From contig NZ_JAGPXL010000049.1 in assembly GCF_018070565.1 (NCBI RefSeq), positions 1 to 48,527 of the forward strand: 48,527 bases of DNA, written 5' to 3'. The notes under the pieces are model-generated. The model was not told where the DNA came from. It was given only the letters and a program-made list of their open reading frames with translations, and searched no databases. Positions 25,439-33,331 of the stretch are shown one piece after another (the first letter of the stretch is position 1; every line of letters begins with the position of its first letter). The translations under genes were made by a program, and so were the position numbers. The stretch is from Streptomyces sp. B93 (lineage in GTDB: Bacteria; Actinomycetota; Actinomycetes; Streptomycetales; Streptomycetaceae).

Positions 25439-25690
25439 TTAGTCCTCCGGGGCCTCCTGCCGGGCCGCTTCCTCCGCTTCCTCCGCCTCCTCCTCGGCCA
25501 GCGCCGCGTCCAGCCGCGCCCGCGCGCCGTCCAGCCAGCGGCGGCACACCTTCGCCAGCTCCTCGCCCCGCTCCCAGAGCGCCAGCGACTCCTCCAGCGT
25601 CGTACCGCCCGCCTCCAGCCGTCGTACGACGTCGATCAGCTCGTCGCGCGCCTGCTCGTACCCGAGCGCCTCGTCCGTCCTGCTGGTCAT
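25439..25690 (-). CDS. xseB: Exodeoxyribonuclease VII small subunit
   Basis: An 83-residue helical subunit that binds XseA in a multi-subunit complex degrading single-stranded DNA. The conserved core YEQARDELIDVVRRLEAGG, LEESLALWERGEEL and a following CRRWLDGARARL are present; the Glu-rich tail is typical. ATG overlaps the xseA stop by 4 bp (ATGA), so the two are translationally coupled. Confidence 0.95.
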   Translation of the reverse strand: MTSRTDEALGYEQARDELIDVVRRLEAGGTTLEESLALWERGEELAKVCRRWLDGARARLDAALAEEEAEEAEEAARQEAPED

Positions 25691-26907
25691 TCGCTCACCT
25701 TCGTGTCAACTCGTACGGAGAACTCGCCCTCGGCCACCCGCGCCCGCAGCGGCTCCTCGGCGGCCACCTCGTCAGGGGTGCGGACGACATGGCCGTCCGC
25801 CTTCTGGAGCACCGCGTAACCCCGCTTCAGGGTGGCCGCCGGGGAGAGGGCCACCACGCGCGCGTGCGTGTGCGTCAGGTCGGAGAGGCCGCGGTCCAGC
25901 TGGTGCCCGAAGCAACGGCGGCCCCGGTCGAGAAGCGACGCCACCTGGTCGGCGCGCTCGTCGATCATCCGGTGCGGGTCCTCTATGGACGGCCGGGCGA
26001 GCGCATGCGCCAGGCCACGCTCCTCCCGGTCGAGGAAGGCGTCCACGCAGCGCCGCGCGCGGTCCCGCAGCAGCCGTACCCGCTCGTACTCCTCACCGAC
26101 GTCCGGGACGACCTTCTTGGCGGCGTCCGTGGGCGTGGAGGCGCGCAGATCGGCGACATGGTCGAGCAGGGGGTTGTCCGGCTCGTGCCCGATCGCGGAC
26201 ACCACCGGCGTACGACAGGCCGCCACCGCCCGCACCAGCTGCTCGTCGGAGAACGGCAGCAGGTCCTCCACGCTGCCGCCGCCCCGCGCCACGATGATCA
26301 CGTCCACGTCGTCGAGCGCGTCCAGCTCCTTCACCGCCTGCACCACCTGCGGCACCGCGTGCACGCCCTGCACGGCCACATTGCGCACCTCGAAACGGAC
26401 CGCGGGCCACCGGTGCCGGGCGTTCTCCAGCACGTCCCGCTCCGCCGCCGAGGCCCGGCCGCACACCAGCCCGATCAGCTGCGGCAGGAACGGCAGCGGC
26501 TTCTTGCGCTCCGGCGCGAACAGCCCCTCGGCCGCGAGCGCCTTCTTCAGCCGCTCCAGCCGCGCGAGCAGCTCCCCGACGCCCACCGGCCGTATCTCCG
26601 CGGCCCGCAGTGACAGCTGCCCGCGCGGGGCGTACCACTCCGGCTTCGCGTGCACGACGACCCGCGCGCCCTCGCTGACCATGTCCGCGACGGCGTCGAA
26701 CACCTGCCGGTAACAGGTGACGCTCACCGAGATGTCGTACGACGGATCCCGCAGCGTCAGGAACACCACGCCCGCGCCCGGCCGCCGCGAGAGCTGGGTG
26801 ATCTGCCCCTCCACCCACACCGCGCCCAGCCGGTCGATCCAGCCCCCGATGAGCCGCGACACCTCACCCACGGGCAGCGGGGATTCCACGGACGTGTTGA
26901 CAGCCAT
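25687..26907 (-). CDS. xseA: Exodeoxyribonuclease VII large subunit
   Basis: A 406-residue cytoplasmic nuclease subunit. The OB-fold spans about 10-110 (VWVEGQITQLSRRPGAGVVF). The catalytic region includes VIIVARGGGSVEDLLPF and SAIGHEPDNPLLD; the C terminus has long helices and ALSPAATLKRGYAVL. ATG at 26907 follows a TACGCT box by 6 nt without a Shine-Dalgarno, so it is probably leaderless. It diverges from ispH with about 90 bp between starts. Confidence 0.96.
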   Translation of the reverse strand: MAVNTSVESPLPVGEVSRLIGGWIDRLGAVWVEGQITQLSRRPGAGVVFLTLRDPSYDISVSVTCYRQVFDAVADMVSEGARVVVHAKPEWYAPRGQLSLRAAEIRPVGVGELLARLERLKKALAAEGLFAPERKKPLPFLPQLIGLVCGRASAAERDVLENARHRWPAVRFEVRNVAVQGVHAVPQVVQAVKELDALDDVDVIIVARGGGSVEDLLPFSDEQLVRAVAACRTPVVSAIGHEPDNPLLDHVADLRASTPTDAAKKVVPDVGEEYERVRLLRDRARRCVDAFLDREERGLAHALARPSIEDPHRMIDERADQVASLLDRGRRCFGHQLDRGLSDLTHTHARVVALSPAATLKRGYAVLQKADGHVVRTPDEVAAEEPLRARVAEGEFSVRVDTKVSE

Positions 26908-26913
26908 GCCGCG

Positions 26914-26919
26914 AGCGTA
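26914..26919 (-). promoter_or_regulatory. -10 box TACGCT for xseA
   Basis: Minus-strand TACGCT ends 6 nt before the xseA ATG, so transcription and translation probably start together. Confidence 0.45.
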
Positions 26920-26983
26920 GTCGCAGGCACCGACAGTCACCGACAGCCCGAACCGGGAGATCGAGGGGCCGGGGGCGCGGCCT

Positions 26984-26989
26984 TACGAT
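26984..26989 (+). promoter_or_regulatory. -10 box TACGAT for ispH
   Basis: TACGAT ends 7 nt before the ATG at 26997. The box overlaps the upstream ATG at 26988, which argues against that one as the start. Confidence 0.45.
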
Positions 26990-26996
26990 GGGTGCC

Positions 26997-27998
26997 ATGA
27001 CTGCTTCGTCTGGCCGCCGTGTCCTGCTCGCCGCCCCCCGGGGCTACTGCGCCGGTGTGGACCGCGCCGTGATCGCCGTCGAGAAAGCCCTCGAACAGTA
27101 CGGGGCCCCCGTCTACGTCCGGCACGAGATCGTCCACAACAAGTACGTCGTACAGACCCTGGAGAAGAAGGGCGCCGTCTTCGTCGAGCGGACCGAGGAG
27201 GTCCCTCCGGGGAACATCGTGATGTTCTCCGCGCACGGCGTCGCCCCGACCGTCCACGAGGAGGCCCGGCAGGGCCGCCTCGCCACCATCGACGCCACCT
27301 GCCCGCTGGTCACCAAGGTCCACAAGGAAGCCGTCCGCTTCGCCGACGAGGACTACGACATCCTCCTGATCGGACACGAGGGCCACGAGGAGGTCATCGG
27401 CACCTCCGGCGAGGCCCCCGACCACATCCAGCTCGTCGACGGGCCGGACGACGTCGCGAAGGTCGAGGTCCGCGACGAGTCGAAGGTCGTCTGGCTCTCC
27501 CAGACCACGCTGAGCGTCGACGAGACGATGGAGACCGTCGACGCCCTGAAGGAGAAGTTCCCGCAGCTGATCTCCCCGCCGAGCGACGACATCTGCTACG
27601 CCACGCAGAACCGCCAGCTCGCCGTGAAGCAGATGGGCGCGGAGGCGGAGCTGGTGATCGTCGTCGGTTCCCGCAACTCCTCCAACTCCAAGCGGCTCGT
27701 CGAGGTCGCCAAGCTCGCCGGTGCGCGCGAGGCGTACCTGGTGGACTTCGCCGACGAGATCGACGAGGCCTGGCTGGAGGGCGTGAGCACGGTCGGCGTC
27801 ACCTCCGGCGCCTCCGTCCCCGAGGTCCTGGTCGAACAGGTCCTGGAGTGGCTCGGGCAGCGCGGCTACGAGGACGTGGAGCTGGTGAAGGCGGCCGAGG
27901 AGTCCATCACCTTCTCCCTGCCGAAGGAACTGCGCCGTGACCTGCGCGAGGAGGCGGCGGCGCTGATCGCGGAGCGGACCGGCACCGCCCGGGAGTGA
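26997..27998 (+). CDS. ispH: 4-hydroxy-3-methylbut-2-enyl diphosphate reductase
   Basis: A 333-residue iron-sulfur enzyme, last step of the MEP pathway, making isopentenyl and dimethylallyl diphosphate. The three cluster Cys are C18 (PRGYCAGVDRAV), C102 (DATCPLVTKVH) and C200 (DDICYATQNRQ); VGSRNSSNSKRL binds the diphosphate. ATG at 26997 is leaderless; using 26988 adds only three residues. Its products feed the cis-prenyltransferase at the left end of the window, though the genes are far apart. Confidence 0.97.
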   Translation: MTASSGRRVLLAAPRGYCAGVDRAVIAVEKALEQYGAPVYVRHEIVHNKYVVQTLEKKGAVFVERTEEVPPGNIVMFSAHGVAPTVHEEARQGRLATIDATCPLVTKVHKEAVRFADEDYDILLIGHEGHEEVIGTSGEAPDHIQLVDGPDDVAKVEVRDESKVVWLSQTTLSVDETMETVDALKEKFPQLISPPSDDICYATQNRQLAVKQMGAEAELVIVVGSRNSSNSKRLVEVAKLAGAREAYLVDFADEIDEAWLEGVSTVGVTSGASVPEVLVEQVLEWLGQRGYEDVELVKAAEESITFSLPKELRRDLREEAAALIAERTGTARE

Positions 27999-28015
27999 CT
28001 GTCAGTCCTCCGTCG

Positions 28016-28021
28016 TAACGT
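28016..28021 (+). promoter_or_regulatory. -10 box TAACGT for ppgK
   Basis: TAACGT ends 6 nt before the ppgK ATG at 28028, giving a probable leaderless message, though AGGG lies in between. Confidence 0.4.
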
Positions 28022-28027
28022 AGGGCC

Positions 28028-28780
28028 ATGCAGATCTTCGGTGTGGACATCGGCGGGTCCGGTATCAAGGGCGCCCCTGTGGACCTCGACAGGGGCGACC
28101 TGGCCGCGGAGCGCTTCAAGGTGCTCACCCCCCATCCGGCGACGCCCGACGGGGTGGCCGACGGAGTCAGACAGGTCGTCGACCACTTCGGGTGGACGGG
28201 CCCGGTCGGGCTGACCTTCCCGGGCGTGGTGACCGGCGGCGCCACGATCCGTACGGCGGCCAATGTCGACAAGAGCTGGATCGACACCGACGCGCGCGCG
28301 TTGTTCGGCGAGCGTCTGGGCGGCCTGCCGGTGACGGTCGTCAACGACGCCGACGCGGCCGGCGTCGCCGAGATGGCCTTCGGCGCCGGACGCGACCGCA
28401 GGGGCACGGTCATCCTCCTCACCTTCGGCACCGGCATCGGCAGCGCCCTCTTCATCGACGGCCGCCTGGTCCCCAACACCGAGCTGGGCCACCTGGAGCT
28501 GCACGGCCACGACGCGGAGAAGCGCGCCTCCAGCAAGGCCAAGGAGGACGAGGACCTGAGCTGGGAGCACTGGGCGCACCGCGTGCAGAAGTACCTCGCC
28601 CATGTCGAGATGCTGTTCTCCCCCGAGCTGTTCATCATCGGCGGCGGGGTGAGCCGCAAGTCGGCCAAGTTCCTCCACCACATCGAGGGCATCAAGGCGG
28701 AGATCGTCCCGGCCCAGCTCCAGAACAACGCGGGGATCGTGGGCGCGGCGATGAGAGCGGCGGACCGGGTCGGCGACTGA
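28028..28780 (+). CDS. ppgK: Polyphosphate glucokinase (ROK family)
   Basis: A 250-residue cytoplasmic kinase that phosphorylates glucose using polyphosphate or ATP. The N-terminal phosphate loop is FGVDIGGSGIKG; VNDADAAG carries the catalytic Asp; TFGTGIGSALF and LGHLELHG bind glucose and phosphate. A Lys-rich segment (about 169-177, EKRASSKAKED) fits polyphosphate binding in this family. It lies 29 bp after ispH and may be partly co-transcribed with it. Confidence 0.94.
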   Translation: MQIFGVDIGGSGIKGAPVDLDRGDLAAERFKVLTPHPATPDGVADGVRQVVDHFGWTGPVGLTFPGVVTGGATIRTAANVDKSWIDTDARALFGERLGGLPVTVVNDADAAGVAEMAFGAGRDRRGTVILLTFGTGIGSALFIDGRLVPNTELGHLELHGHDAEKRASSKAKEDEDLSWEHWAHRVQKYLAHVEMLFSPELFIIGGGVSRKSAKFLHHIEGIKAEIVPAQLQNNAGIVGAAMRAADRVGD

Positions 28781-28828
28781 CGCCGGGGCGCACGGGCTGA
28801 CGGTCGGGTGGGGGCGGCGGGGGCATCG

Positions 28829-29121
28829 GGGGCCGCTTTGCCGGGCGGCTGGGGTGGTCGCGGAGAGGCGAGTGGCCGGGCGGCTGCGGGGGTCATGGAC
28901 AGACGGCCGGGCGGGCGGCGCCGCCGTGGTCATCGGGGGGCCACCTCGCCGGGCGGTCGCGGTCGTCACCGAGAGGCGAGTGGCCGGGCGGCTGCGTTGG
29001 TCACGGACAGACGGCCGGGCGGGCGGCGAGCCGGTCAGCGACCGGCAACTGGGCGGGCGGCCGTGGGGGTCGCCGGGTGGGGGCCGCACCGCCGGGCGGT
29101 CGCGGTGGTCATCCGGCGCCA
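28829..29121. repeat. GC-rich long tandem repeat, about 108-bp period
   Basis: A 58-bp block beginning GAGAGGCGAGTGGCCGGGCG at 28863-28920 recurs at 28971-29028 with only a few changes (period 108). The preceding 30 bp, GGGCC..GCCGGGCGG..GGTGGTC, recur at about 28829, 28936 and 29080, the last copy without its 58-bp partner. It fills the space between convergent ppgK and DUF6542 genes. Open frames here are translations of the repeat and I do not call them. Confidence 0.75.
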
Positions 29122-29747
29122 CCCCGCCGGGACACGGCCGCAGCCGTAGCCGCGCTGGCCGCCGTAGCCGCGCCCGCGGCCATCGCCACCCGCCGCCGCC
29201 TCCGCATCAGCCGCACCTTCCGTACGGTGACGATCACCCCGGTGACGAGGGTCCCGCCGTACAACCACCCCGCCTCGGTGGCCAGAGCGGTCGCCAGCCC
29301 CACCATCCACCCGCTGAAGCCGTCCCCGCCATCGGCGACGAAGACGAGCCCGGCGGCAAAGCCGATCGGCACCACGACGGGCGCGCTGGTCAGGTCCCCC
29401 CGGCGCACCCACACCGCGCTCAGCAGACACACCGGCAGGAACAGCACGCCGTACACGGTCGGCGAGCCCCCGAACAACACCCGCGTCAGCGCACCGAGCA
29501 CGAGCATCACCGTGGCACAGAACAGCCCGCACCCGAGCCCGGTGAGCCGGGGGTTGGGCATGCGGCGCGGGGCGGGGGCGGAGGCGGCGTCGCCGGACAG
29601 GGGGCGCCCCCCCGGCCGCACGGGCCGCACAGGCCGCACGGGCCGGGCAGGGCGCGCCCCGCCCCGTCCCTTCTGCGGTGGCAGCGAGGTGGGGTGCGCT
29701 CCGCGTCGCGGTCCGTGCTGAGGAGGTCGCGTCCTGTGTTGCTCCAC
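29109..29747 (-). CDS. DUF6542-type membrane protein
   Basis: A 212-residue protein. The first 65 residues are Arg/Pro-rich, with PVRP repeated in tandem. Four hydrophobic segments follow (about 70-90, 93-112, 123-140 and 152-172), then a basic, Ala-rich tail. PNPRLTGLGCGLFCATVML opens the domain. Function unknown. GTG at 29747 follows minus-strand TAAGTT by 6 nt (29759 to 29754) and has no ribosome site, so it is probably leaderless. Its 3' end reaches the edge of the GC-rich repeat. Confidence 0.75.
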   Translation of the reverse strand: MEQHRTRPPQHGPRRGAHPTSLPPQKGRGGARPARPVRPVRPVRPGGRPLSGDAASAPAPRRMPNPRLTGLGCGLFCATVMLVLGALTRVLFGGSPTVYGVLFLPVCLLSAVWVRRGDLTSAPVVVPIGFAAGLVFVADGGDGFSGWMVGLATALATEAGWLYGGTLVTGVIVTVRKVRLMRRRRRVAMAAGAATAASAATAAAVSRRGGAG

Positions 29748-29753
29748 TGGACC

Positions 29754-29759
29754 AACTTA
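29754..29759 (-). promoter_or_regulatory. -10 box TAAGTT for the DUF6542 gene
   Basis: Minus-strand TAAGTT ends 6 nt before the GTG at 29747; supports that start rather than an internal one. Confidence 0.4.
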
Positions 29760-29935
29760 GGTCGTTCAATATGTCGAATAGGTGCTCGGACACGCCGTCG
29801 CGCCGACCTTGGCCAAGCGTTCGAAGGATCGCCGGGCCGCGTCCCGGCACCCCGTAGACTGGGGGATCGGCCGGCCCCGGGTCTCGGTGCCTGGCCCTCC
29901 GGGCCCCTCCTCCTCACGTACGGGAAGTCGAGAAC

Positions 29936-31024
29936 GTGTCGCTCACGATCGGAATCGTCGGTCTGCCGAATGTCGGCAAGTCGACCCTGTTCAACGCCCT
30001 GACCAAGAACGACGTGCTCGCGGCCAACTACCCGTTCGCCACGATCGAGCCCAACGTCGGCGTCGTCGGCGTCCCCGACGGCCGTCTCGCCAAGCTCGCG
30101 TCGATCTTCAAGTCGGAGCGCATCCTCCCGGCCACGGTCGACTTCGTCGACATCGCGGGCATCGTCCGCGGCGCCTCCGAGGGCGAGGGCCTGGGCAACA
30201 AGTTCCTCGCGAACATCCGCGAGTCCGACGCGATCTGCCAGGTCATCCGCGCCTTCAAGGACGAGAACGTCGTCCACGTCGACGGCAAGGTCTCCCCGAA
30301 GGACGACATCGAGACCATCAACACCGAGCTGATCCTCGCCGACCTCCAGACGATCGAGAAGGTCCTCCCGCGCCTCCAGAAGGAGTCGAGGATCAAGAAG
30401 GACCTGGCCGCGAAGGTGAAGGCGGTGGAGGAGGCGAAGGAGATCCTCGACCAGGGCGAGACCCTCTTCGCCCACGGCATCGTCCAGGGCAGCGAGCGCG
30501 CGGAACTCCTCCACGACCTGCACCTGCTGACGACGAAGCCCTTCCTCTACGTCTTCAACGTCGACGAGGACGAACTGACCGACGAAGCCTTCAAGGACGA
30601 GCAGCGCGCCCTGGTCGCCCCCGCCGAGGCGATCTTCCTCAACGCCAAGCTTGAGGCCGACCTGGCAGAGCTGGACGAGGAGGACGCCATGGAACTCCTC
30701 GAGTCCGTCGGCGCCGAGGAGCCCGGCCTCGCCACCCTCGCCCGCGTCGGCTTCAACACCCTCGGCCTCCAGACCTACCTCACCGCGGGCCCCAAGGAAT
30801 CCCGGGCCTGGACCATCAAGCGCGGCGCCACCGCCCCGGAAGCCGCCGGCGTGATCCACACCGACTTCCAGAAGGGCTTCATCAAGGCCGAGGTCATCTC
30901 CTTCGACGACCTGGTCACCACGGGCTCGGTCGCCGAGGCCCGCGCCAAGGGCAAGGCCCGCATGGAGGGCAAGGACTACGTGATGCAGGACGGGGACGTG
31001 GTGGAGTTCCGCTTCAACGTGTGA
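29936..31024 (+). CDS. ychF: Redox-regulated ATPase YchF (Obg family)
   Basis: A 362-residue cytoplasmic P-loop NTPase associated with ribosomes. G1 is GLPNVGKST at 9-17 and G3 lies in VDIAGIVRGASEGEGLGNKF. G4 is NVDE rather than NKxD, the change that makes YchF prefer ATP. The C-terminal TGS-like domain ends DVVEFRFNV. Full length. GTG start with GGGAAG about 9 nt upstream. Last core gene before the accessory segment. Confidence 0.96.
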   Translation: MSLTIGIVGLPNVGKSTLFNALTKNDVLAANYPFATIEPNVGVVGVPDGRLAKLASIFKSERILPATVDFVDIAGIVRGASEGEGLGNKFLANIRESDAICQVIRAFKDENVVHVDGKVSPKDDIETINTELILADLQTIEKVLPRLQKESRIKKDLAAKVKAVEEAKEILDQGETLFAHGIVQGSERAELLHDLHLLTTKPFLYVFNVDEDELTDEAFKDEQRALVAPAEAIFLNAKLEADLAELDEEDAMELLESVGAEEPGLATLARVGFNTLGLQTYLTAGPKESRAWTIKRGATAPEAAGVIHTDFQKGFIKAEVISFDDLVTTGSVAEARAKGKARMEGKDYVMQDGDVVEFRFNV

Positions 31025-31074
31025 GCGGATGAAGTAACGCGACGTATGCAGCGTGGCAGCCTCGCAGGTCAGAT

Positions 31075-31110
31075 GGGGTCGGCTCCTCCTGGGGTCGGCC
31101 CCTTGCTCTT
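31075..31110 (+). terminator. Weak terminator of ychF
   Basis: GGGGTCG (31075-31081) pairs with CGGCCCC (31096-31102) including one G-U, with a 14-nt loop, followed by TTGCTCTT. Confidence 0.45.
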
Positions 31111-31140
31111 TGGTAATTGGTGCTGAGGAAGACGGTCGAG

Positions 31141-31164
31141 AGTGGTACGTTATTCGGTACCACT
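31141..31164. promoter_or_regulatory. Operator of the YefM-YoeB pair
   Basis: AGTGGTAC (31141-31148) and GTACCACT (31157-31164) are perfect inverted repeats 8 nt apart. They surround a TACGTT -10-like box at 31146-31151 and lie just before the antitoxin gene, where autoregulatory YefM operators are expected. Confidence 0.65.
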
Positions 31165-31183
31165 TGATGTAGGGAGTCAGGTC

Positions 31184-31468
31184 ATGTCGATAACTGCGAG
31201 CGAAGCCCGCAAGGCTCTCTTCCCGTTGATCAAGAAGGTCAACGACGATCACGAGGCCATCGAGATCGTCTCCAAGCACGGCAACGCCGTACTTGTCTCG
31301 GCTGAGGACTACGCGGCTCTGCGGGAGGGCTCGTATCTGCTGCGCTCTCCGGCGAACGCTCGCCGGTTGCTCAAGGCATACGAGAACGCCCTGGCCAACA
31401 TCAACGTGTCGGAGCGAGAGCTGATCGACCCTGACTCGCCGGATGCGGCGCGTGAGGGTGCTGCGTGA
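31184..31468 (+). CDS. yefM: YefM/Phd family antitoxin
   Basis: A 94-residue antitoxin and autorepressor. The N-terminal DNA-binding Phd/YefM fold is MSITASEARKALFPLIKKVN followed by AIEIVSKHGNAVLVSAEDY. The C-terminal part (LLRSPANARRLLKAYENAL) wraps the toxin. ATG at 31184 follows AGGGAG; an in-frame start 14 codons upstream would lie in the operator and is rejected. Codon choice is less G/C-biased than in neighbouring core genes, suggesting transfer. Confidence 0.93.
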   Translation: MSITASEARKALFPLIKKVNDDHEAIEIVSKHGNAVLVSAEDYAALREGSYLLRSPANARRLLKAYENALANINVSERELIDPDSPDAAREGAA

Positions 31469-31719
31469 GGCTCGTCTTTGAGGATCAGGGCTGGGAGGAC
31501 TACACGTCCTGGCTCAAGAACGACCGCAAGGTGCTGGCTCGGATCAACAAGCTCATCGAGGACGTCAAGCGTGACCCCTTCACGGGGATCGGCAAGCCCG
31601 AGCCTCTCAAGTACCACTTGCCCGGGGCGTGGTCGAGGCGGATCGATGACGAGCACCGGCTCGTCTACCTGGTGACGGAGAAGGAGATCGTCATCCTCGC
31701 GGCTCGTTACCACTACTGA
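31465..31719 (+). CDS. yoeB: YoeB family mRNA interferase toxin
   Basis: An 84-residue ribosome-dependent endoribonuclease. It aligns without gaps to E. coli YoeB as I remember it, and keeps the catalytic set E46 (KPEPLKY), R65 (HRLVY), H83 and the terminal Tyr84 (ARYHY), so it looks active. GTG overlaps the antitoxin stop by 4 bp (GTGA). The toxin is intact while the genes after it have decayed. Confidence 0.94.
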   Translation: MRLVFEDQGWEDYTSWLKNDRKVLARINKLIEDVKRDPFTGIGKPEPLKYHLPGAWSRRIDDEHRLVYLVTEKEIVILAARYHY

Positions 31720-31741
31720 CCGGCTCTGTGATGCCGTTTGT

Positions 31742-32413
31742 TCAGCGGCACAGTTCCTCGACCAGTGGCGGAGTCGGTCACCGTCGAGGAGGACGCGGTG
31801 GGCGAGGAAGTTGCGGGCCTCGCGCAGGATGCGCAGCCGACGGCGTTCGGAGGGATTGAGGGCGATCACGCCGTCGCAGTGCGCGCCCCACATTGCGCCC
31901 AGCTCCATCATGGCGACGGCAGAGTCATCGGGCTCGGGAGCCGTGCCGGGTGCGCGGCACGGGCTGTAGTCCTGGGCGAGCCGGGCCAGCGGGATTCGAG
32001 CACGCAGCCGGACGGTGGTGGCGAACTGGTCTCGGGCGTCGTCCAGTAGCGGTAGCAGCACCTGGTTCTGCGCCAGCCATACCCGTGCAGCCACCGCCTG
32101 CCCGTCAAGGTCGTAGCTGGGGTGGCGGCGTAGTCTGCCGTCCCAGTTGTCGACGGTGCCTGCGTTCCAGGCGGTGAGCAGCCTATCGTCGGGTCGGCGG
32201 CCGGGATGCCGGCTGCGTTCGGCCCGCTGCGGTGGGATGGCCGCCGGTCCGGAAGGATCCGCGATCTCGTCGCGATGGGCCGGCGTCAGGCTCTCGGGGC
32301 GTCCGTCGTCCCAGTGACTGGCCAGGGCGGCGGCGATCTCCAGGTGCCATTACGAGATCCTGCCAGACCGATCCTCGACGGACCAAGTACCCTGCGAGCA
32401 GGGCGCATCGCAC
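31742..32413 (-). pseudogene. Decayed gene with HEPN-like Rx4H motif, two frameshifts
   Basis: Read leftward, an initial frame (RCALLAGYLVRRGSVWQDLV from the GTG at 32413) shifts at about 32350, where a TAA interrupts, into a clearly coding frame without its own start (EIAAALASHWDDG at the beginning). That frame continues through VWLAQNQVLLPLLDDARDQF and an ELGAMWGAHCDG stretch to RRLRILREARNFLAHRVLL. RNFLAH fits the Rx4-6H motif of HEPN domains. A second shift near 31773 would restore LPPLVEELCR and the stop at 31742; without it the frame runs antisense into the toxin gene. I do not recognise the family. Confidence 0.6.
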
Positions 32414-32666
32414 CGCAGCCTGCGTTACCTCAACTCCCGGCGAGCCCGGTCGTCACCGTTCACTCAGTCGCCACCGCCGATGCCTCCAGGCCCATCTACA
32501 GCTACGACGCCCGCGCCGATTCCTCAGCTCGGCATGTGCACCATTGGACACCCTGCACGTACGCGCCTGACGGCCGACGCGCACGAAACGGTAAGTCCGG
32601 CGTCCGGATGGACCGCGTCAACGTGTCGAGACCGAACGTCGCGACCGGGCGCTGTCGTCTGGGGTG
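32414..32666. other. Degenerate spacer between two pseudogenes
   Basis: About 250 bases in which I see no supported gene, RNA or repeat. Long frames here lack a coding pattern. Confidence 0.4.
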
Positions 32667-33170
32667 TCACCCCAGCGGAACCCGGCCGATTGGGCCGCCG
32701 GAGACCGAGTCTCGGCAGGCGAGGCAGTGGGGGTTGGCGCAGTGGGTCACGTTCTGGTCGGCGGTCATGGCTTCGACCGCGGCGGCGAGGGTCTTCTTCG
32801 CCGGGTAGGCGCTCCATTGGGACTCGCCCACCTGGGTGGTGCGTGCCAGCGGTCGCAGCCACGGTTCCAGCCGTGGGAATCCCTCTGAGCACGACCCTGT
32901 CTCCACCATGATCACCCTGCCGTCGGCTGCGCGGGCCCAGCGGACGGGGAGCTGTCGGCCGGACTGCTGCTCGGCCAGGTGGAGCGCGGTCATCCGGTTC
33001 AGTCCGACGCCCACCAGCAGGAGGGCGCCGTCGTTGTCCGCAAGGGTACGCACGGGTCCGTACACGTCGGTCGGGGTCTGTGCGGCGATGAGTTCGGCCG
33101 CTTGTGGCCCGACCGCCGCGAAGGCTGTACTCGGTACCCAAACCAGCGCAATGGTGCAGTCGCGGGGCGC
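32667..33170 (-). pseudogene. Aminoglycoside 3-N-acetyltransferase fragment (AAC(3) family)
   Basis: About 165 residues corresponding to the C-terminal part of an AAC(3) enzyme, which is usually 260-290 long. STAFAAVGPQAAELI matches the family's SFAAxGP region. GALLLVGVGLNRMTALHLAE matches the LLxGVG..N..LHLAE acetyl-CoA/substrate region. CSEGFPRLEPWL and a Cys-rich tail (THCANPHCLACRDSV) follow. Upstream of about 33170 the frame loses similarity and has no start with a ribosome site, so the N-terminal third is missing and the fragment is presumably inactive. An internal GTG at 33065 gives a 132-residue frame that should not be read as a gene. Confidence 0.72.
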
Positions 33171-33331
33171 TGGGATGCACTCCGGTAAGTGCGTACGCGC
33201 TGGCGGGCTGGTGGCGCTCTGCCTTCTGCCGGGTCCCGGCAGCGCTGTTCGGGGGAGTGCTGCCGGAGTCGTTTCTCGCGCTGGGGTCAGGTCTCGCGGA
33301 CTCTGGGGGGACTCGTGGGAGGGGGTGCCGG

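Noticed and set aside
28781..29108. A plus-strand protein after ppgK
   Set aside because: Frames here only translate the 108-bp repeat and lack a ribosome site.
31309..32094. A 261-residue frame starting at an internal GTG and ending antisense to yoeB
   Set aside because: The similarity of frame and codon use extends upstream past that GTG and stops making sense before the toxin gene; it is part of the frameshifted pseudogene.
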